Made by a program: the position numbers and the translations under genes. A stretch of 46,124 nucleotides of DNA from an uncultured Clostridia bacterium. GTDB lineage: Bacteria > Bacillota > Clostridia > Christensenellales > Borkfalkiaceae. Position 1 is the stretch's first letter, and each line of letters starts with the position of its first letter. Below, in pieces: positions 44,920 to 46,124 of the stretch. The stretch lies in the NCBI GenBank assembly GCA_944346655.1, contig CALVMP010000004.1, positions 1 through 46,124 of the forward strand, given 5' to 3'. Below the pieces are notes generated by a model that was not told the origin of the DNA, ran no database searches, and worked only from the letters and a program-made list of their open reading frames with translations.

Positions 44920-46004
44920 TGAATTATACTTTCAAGTGCACCAGGTGAGATAAAAAAGTAGTTCATATAAATCGACTGTGTTAGAATATAGTTGCAAGAA
45001 AAAAATCAACGCAGAGGAAATATATGAACTATACCCATCTTACCATAGAAGAACGCGCTTGTCTACGAAAATATTATGTAGAAGGAAAAAGTTACAGAGA
45101 AATTGCGAAATTGTTGGGCAGAAGTCCGAGCACGATTTCGCGAGAGATTTCAAGAAACTATACTCACAGATATGCAATAAACACATATTACCCACATACC
45201 GCACAAAAGAAGTATCTTTTGCGGCGCTCATTCTGCCACAGGGGTATGTTCTGGAATAAGGAAGTAATAAATTACATAAACGAAAAACTGCAACAGACAT
45301 GGTCTCCTGAGCAGATAGCCAATACGCCTTGTGAGGGACTGAAATTGCCGAGTTTTAAGACAATATACCGCTGGATATATGAAAAGTACCTGGTAAAAGG
45401 CAATGTAAAGGTTTTAAGACGCAAAGGAAAAACGCGCAAGAGAATGGGCACAGGCGGCAGGTTTACGACAGGTAAAAGCATACGCAAAAGGGATAAAAGC
45501 GTATATAGCCGCAAGGAATTCGGGCATTGGGAGGCAGACACGGTAGTCTCCGGCAGAGGCAAGACAAAGGCATGTTTTGCGACATTGGCAGAGCGCACTA
45601 CGAGATATTACATAGCAATAAAGATACCCGACAGAACGGGCGAGACAATGGCGAAAGCAATAATAAAAGCACTTTCCAAACTTCCGAGAGATGCGGTAAA
45701 GACAATAACGTGCGACAGAGGCAGCGAATTTGCCTGCTGGAGACAAATAGAAGAAACTCTGCATTGCGATATGTATTTTGCAGACCCGTATTGTGCATGG
45801 CAGAAAGGAACGAATGAAAACCTGAACGGGCTTTTGCGGGAGTTCTATCCCAAAGGCAGGAATCTTTCCCGTGTGAGCGAAGTCACATTAAAAAAGAATC
45901 TGGCGTTAATTAACGCCAGACCCAAAAAAGTTTTAGGTTACAAAAAACCTGTCGATTTATTCAACTTTTTTCTCTCTAAGTGTTGCACTTAGTTTGACAA
46001 TTCA
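44920..46004 (+). mobile_element. IS30-family insertion sequence
   Basis: About 1085 bp, normal for the family. The ends match imperfectly in inverted orientation: TGAATT-A-T-N6-AAGTGCA-C-CA at the left (from 44920), and the complement of the right end (to 46004) reads TGAATT-G-T-N6-AAGTGCA-A-CA. It holds one intact transposase gene. Exact edges and the target duplication are not certain. Confidence 0.8.
45024..45992 (+). CDS. IS30-family transposase
   Basis: 322 residues, full length. An N-terminal helix-turn-helix (LTIEERACLRKYYVEGKSYREIAKLLGRSPSTISREI) binds DNA. The DDE catalytic residues are D172 (HWEAD), D231 (TCDRGSE) and E265 (GTNENLNG), with the 33-residue D-E spacing of IS30. GAGGAAA precedes the ATG. 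No disruption is visible, so the element may still be active. Confidence 0.96.
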   Translation: MNYTHLTIEERACLRKYYVEGKSYREIAKLLGRSPSTISREISRNYTHRYAINTYYPHTAQKKYLLRRSFCHRGMFWNKEVINYINEKLQQTWSPEQIANTPCEGLKLPSFKTIYRWIYEKYLVKGNVKVLRRKGKTRKRMGTGGRFTTGKSIRKRDKSVYSRKEFGHWEADTVVSGRGKTKACFATLAERTTRYYIAIKIPDRTGETMAKAIIKALSKLPRDAVKTITCDRGSEFACWRQIEETLHCDMYFADPYCAWQKGTNENLNGLLREFYPKGRNLSRVSEVTLKKNLALINARPKKVLGYKKPVDLFNFFLSKCCT

Positions 46005-46006
46005 TC

Positions 46007-46124
46007 TTATTTGTTGCGGATTTTTGAAATTATTTTTTGCAATATTGCGACGGAGTACTTTACCTCGTCGAGAGTGTTGTCTCTTCCGAAGGAAAACCGT
46101 ACCGCAGAGCGCACCCTTTTTTCG
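46007..46124 (-). CDS. Cysteine desulfurase, C-terminal fragment at window edge
   Basis: The minus strand encodes EKRVRSAVRFSFGRDNT, then DEVKYSVAILQKII and ends SKIRNK before TAA. The R-x-S-x-R-x-S-x-G-x-x-N-T pattern is the C-terminus of NifS/IscS-type desulfurases, which supply sulfur for Fe-S clusters and thiolated tRNA. The gene runs out of the window. The IS30 element ends three bases past its stop codon. Confidence 0.85.
   Translation of the reverse strand, partial: EKRVRSAVRFSFGRDNTLDEVKYSVAILQKIISKIRNK

Overview
This window looks like a chromosomal segment of an uncultured, endospore-lineage Clostridia (Bacillota) bacterium. The evidence is a gerA-type germination operon, a spoIVFA-spoIVFB pair and spmA-spmB; an S-box (SAM-I) riboswitch before metK; strong Shine-Dalgarno sites and near-consensus sigma-A promoters with 17-bp spacers; and many compact GC-rich hairpin terminators. 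Which Clostridia family it belongs to cannot be settled from the sequence alone.

Layout. 1-548: five tRNA genes (Gly, Arg, His, Gln, Lys in transcription order) on the minus strand behind one perfect promoter. 579-5800: glpK plus a thioredoxin-reductase-like flavoprotein, then a metal-responsive ArsR/SmtB regulator with a Zn/Cd/Pb P-type ATPase. 5824-9725: radical SAM enzyme, ABC-F ATPase and membrane protein operon. 9735-11836: S-box, metK, comF. 11876-18362: GH4 glycosidase, pcrA-ligA repair operon, a small unknown gene and rpsU. 18519-22727: a 1359-residue BspA-type leucine-rich-repeat lipoprotein gene, visibly more AT-rich than its surroundings and carrying recent internal duplications. 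22746-27161: a 10TM metal-exporter-like permease, an orphan ABC ATPase with degenerate catalytic motifs, queH, a divergent carbamoyltransferase and an unknown gene. 27271-29530: metallophosphoesterase and trmB, then a small holin-like gene followed by a 109-bp tandem repeat of terminator hairpins. 29540-33252: gerA-gerB-gerC germinant receptor operon. 33302-36833: PadR regulator with two HAAS (DUF1700) proteins, an OGG-type glycosylase and a phospholipase-C-like protein. 36830-38421: spoIVFA-spoIVFB. 38550-42387: ksgA, and metG-tatD. 42389-44042: TerB-like protein and spmAB. 44043-46124: a 500-bp intergenic region with a candidate structured small RNA, a YtrA-type GntR regulator, an IS30-family element and the 3' end of a cysteine desulfurase gene.

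How the genes connect. Most of the window is housekeeping: tRNA supply and charging, SAM synthesis with SAM-sensing control, tRNA modification (queH, trmB), rRNA methylation (ksgA), and DNA repair (pcrA, ligA, OGG). Three separate sporulation/germination loci (gerABC, spoIVFAB, spmAB) are interspersed.

The most noteworthy observations are: (i) an ABC ATPase that keeps Walker A but has lost the Q-loop Gln, LSGGQ, catalytic Glu and H-loop His; (ii) an OTC-like carbamoyltransferase in which all the ornithine-specific motifs are changed; (iii) a TrxR-like flavoprotein without NADPH motifs, resembling ferredoxin-linked FFTR; (iv) five genes whose -10 boxes sit 6-11 nt from the start codon with no Shine-Dalgarno site, implying leaderless mRNAs; (v) a 109-bp triplication of a gene tail plus its terminator; and (vi) a candidate stand-alone small RNA. 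I did not find a CRISPR array, prophage, or clear defence system.
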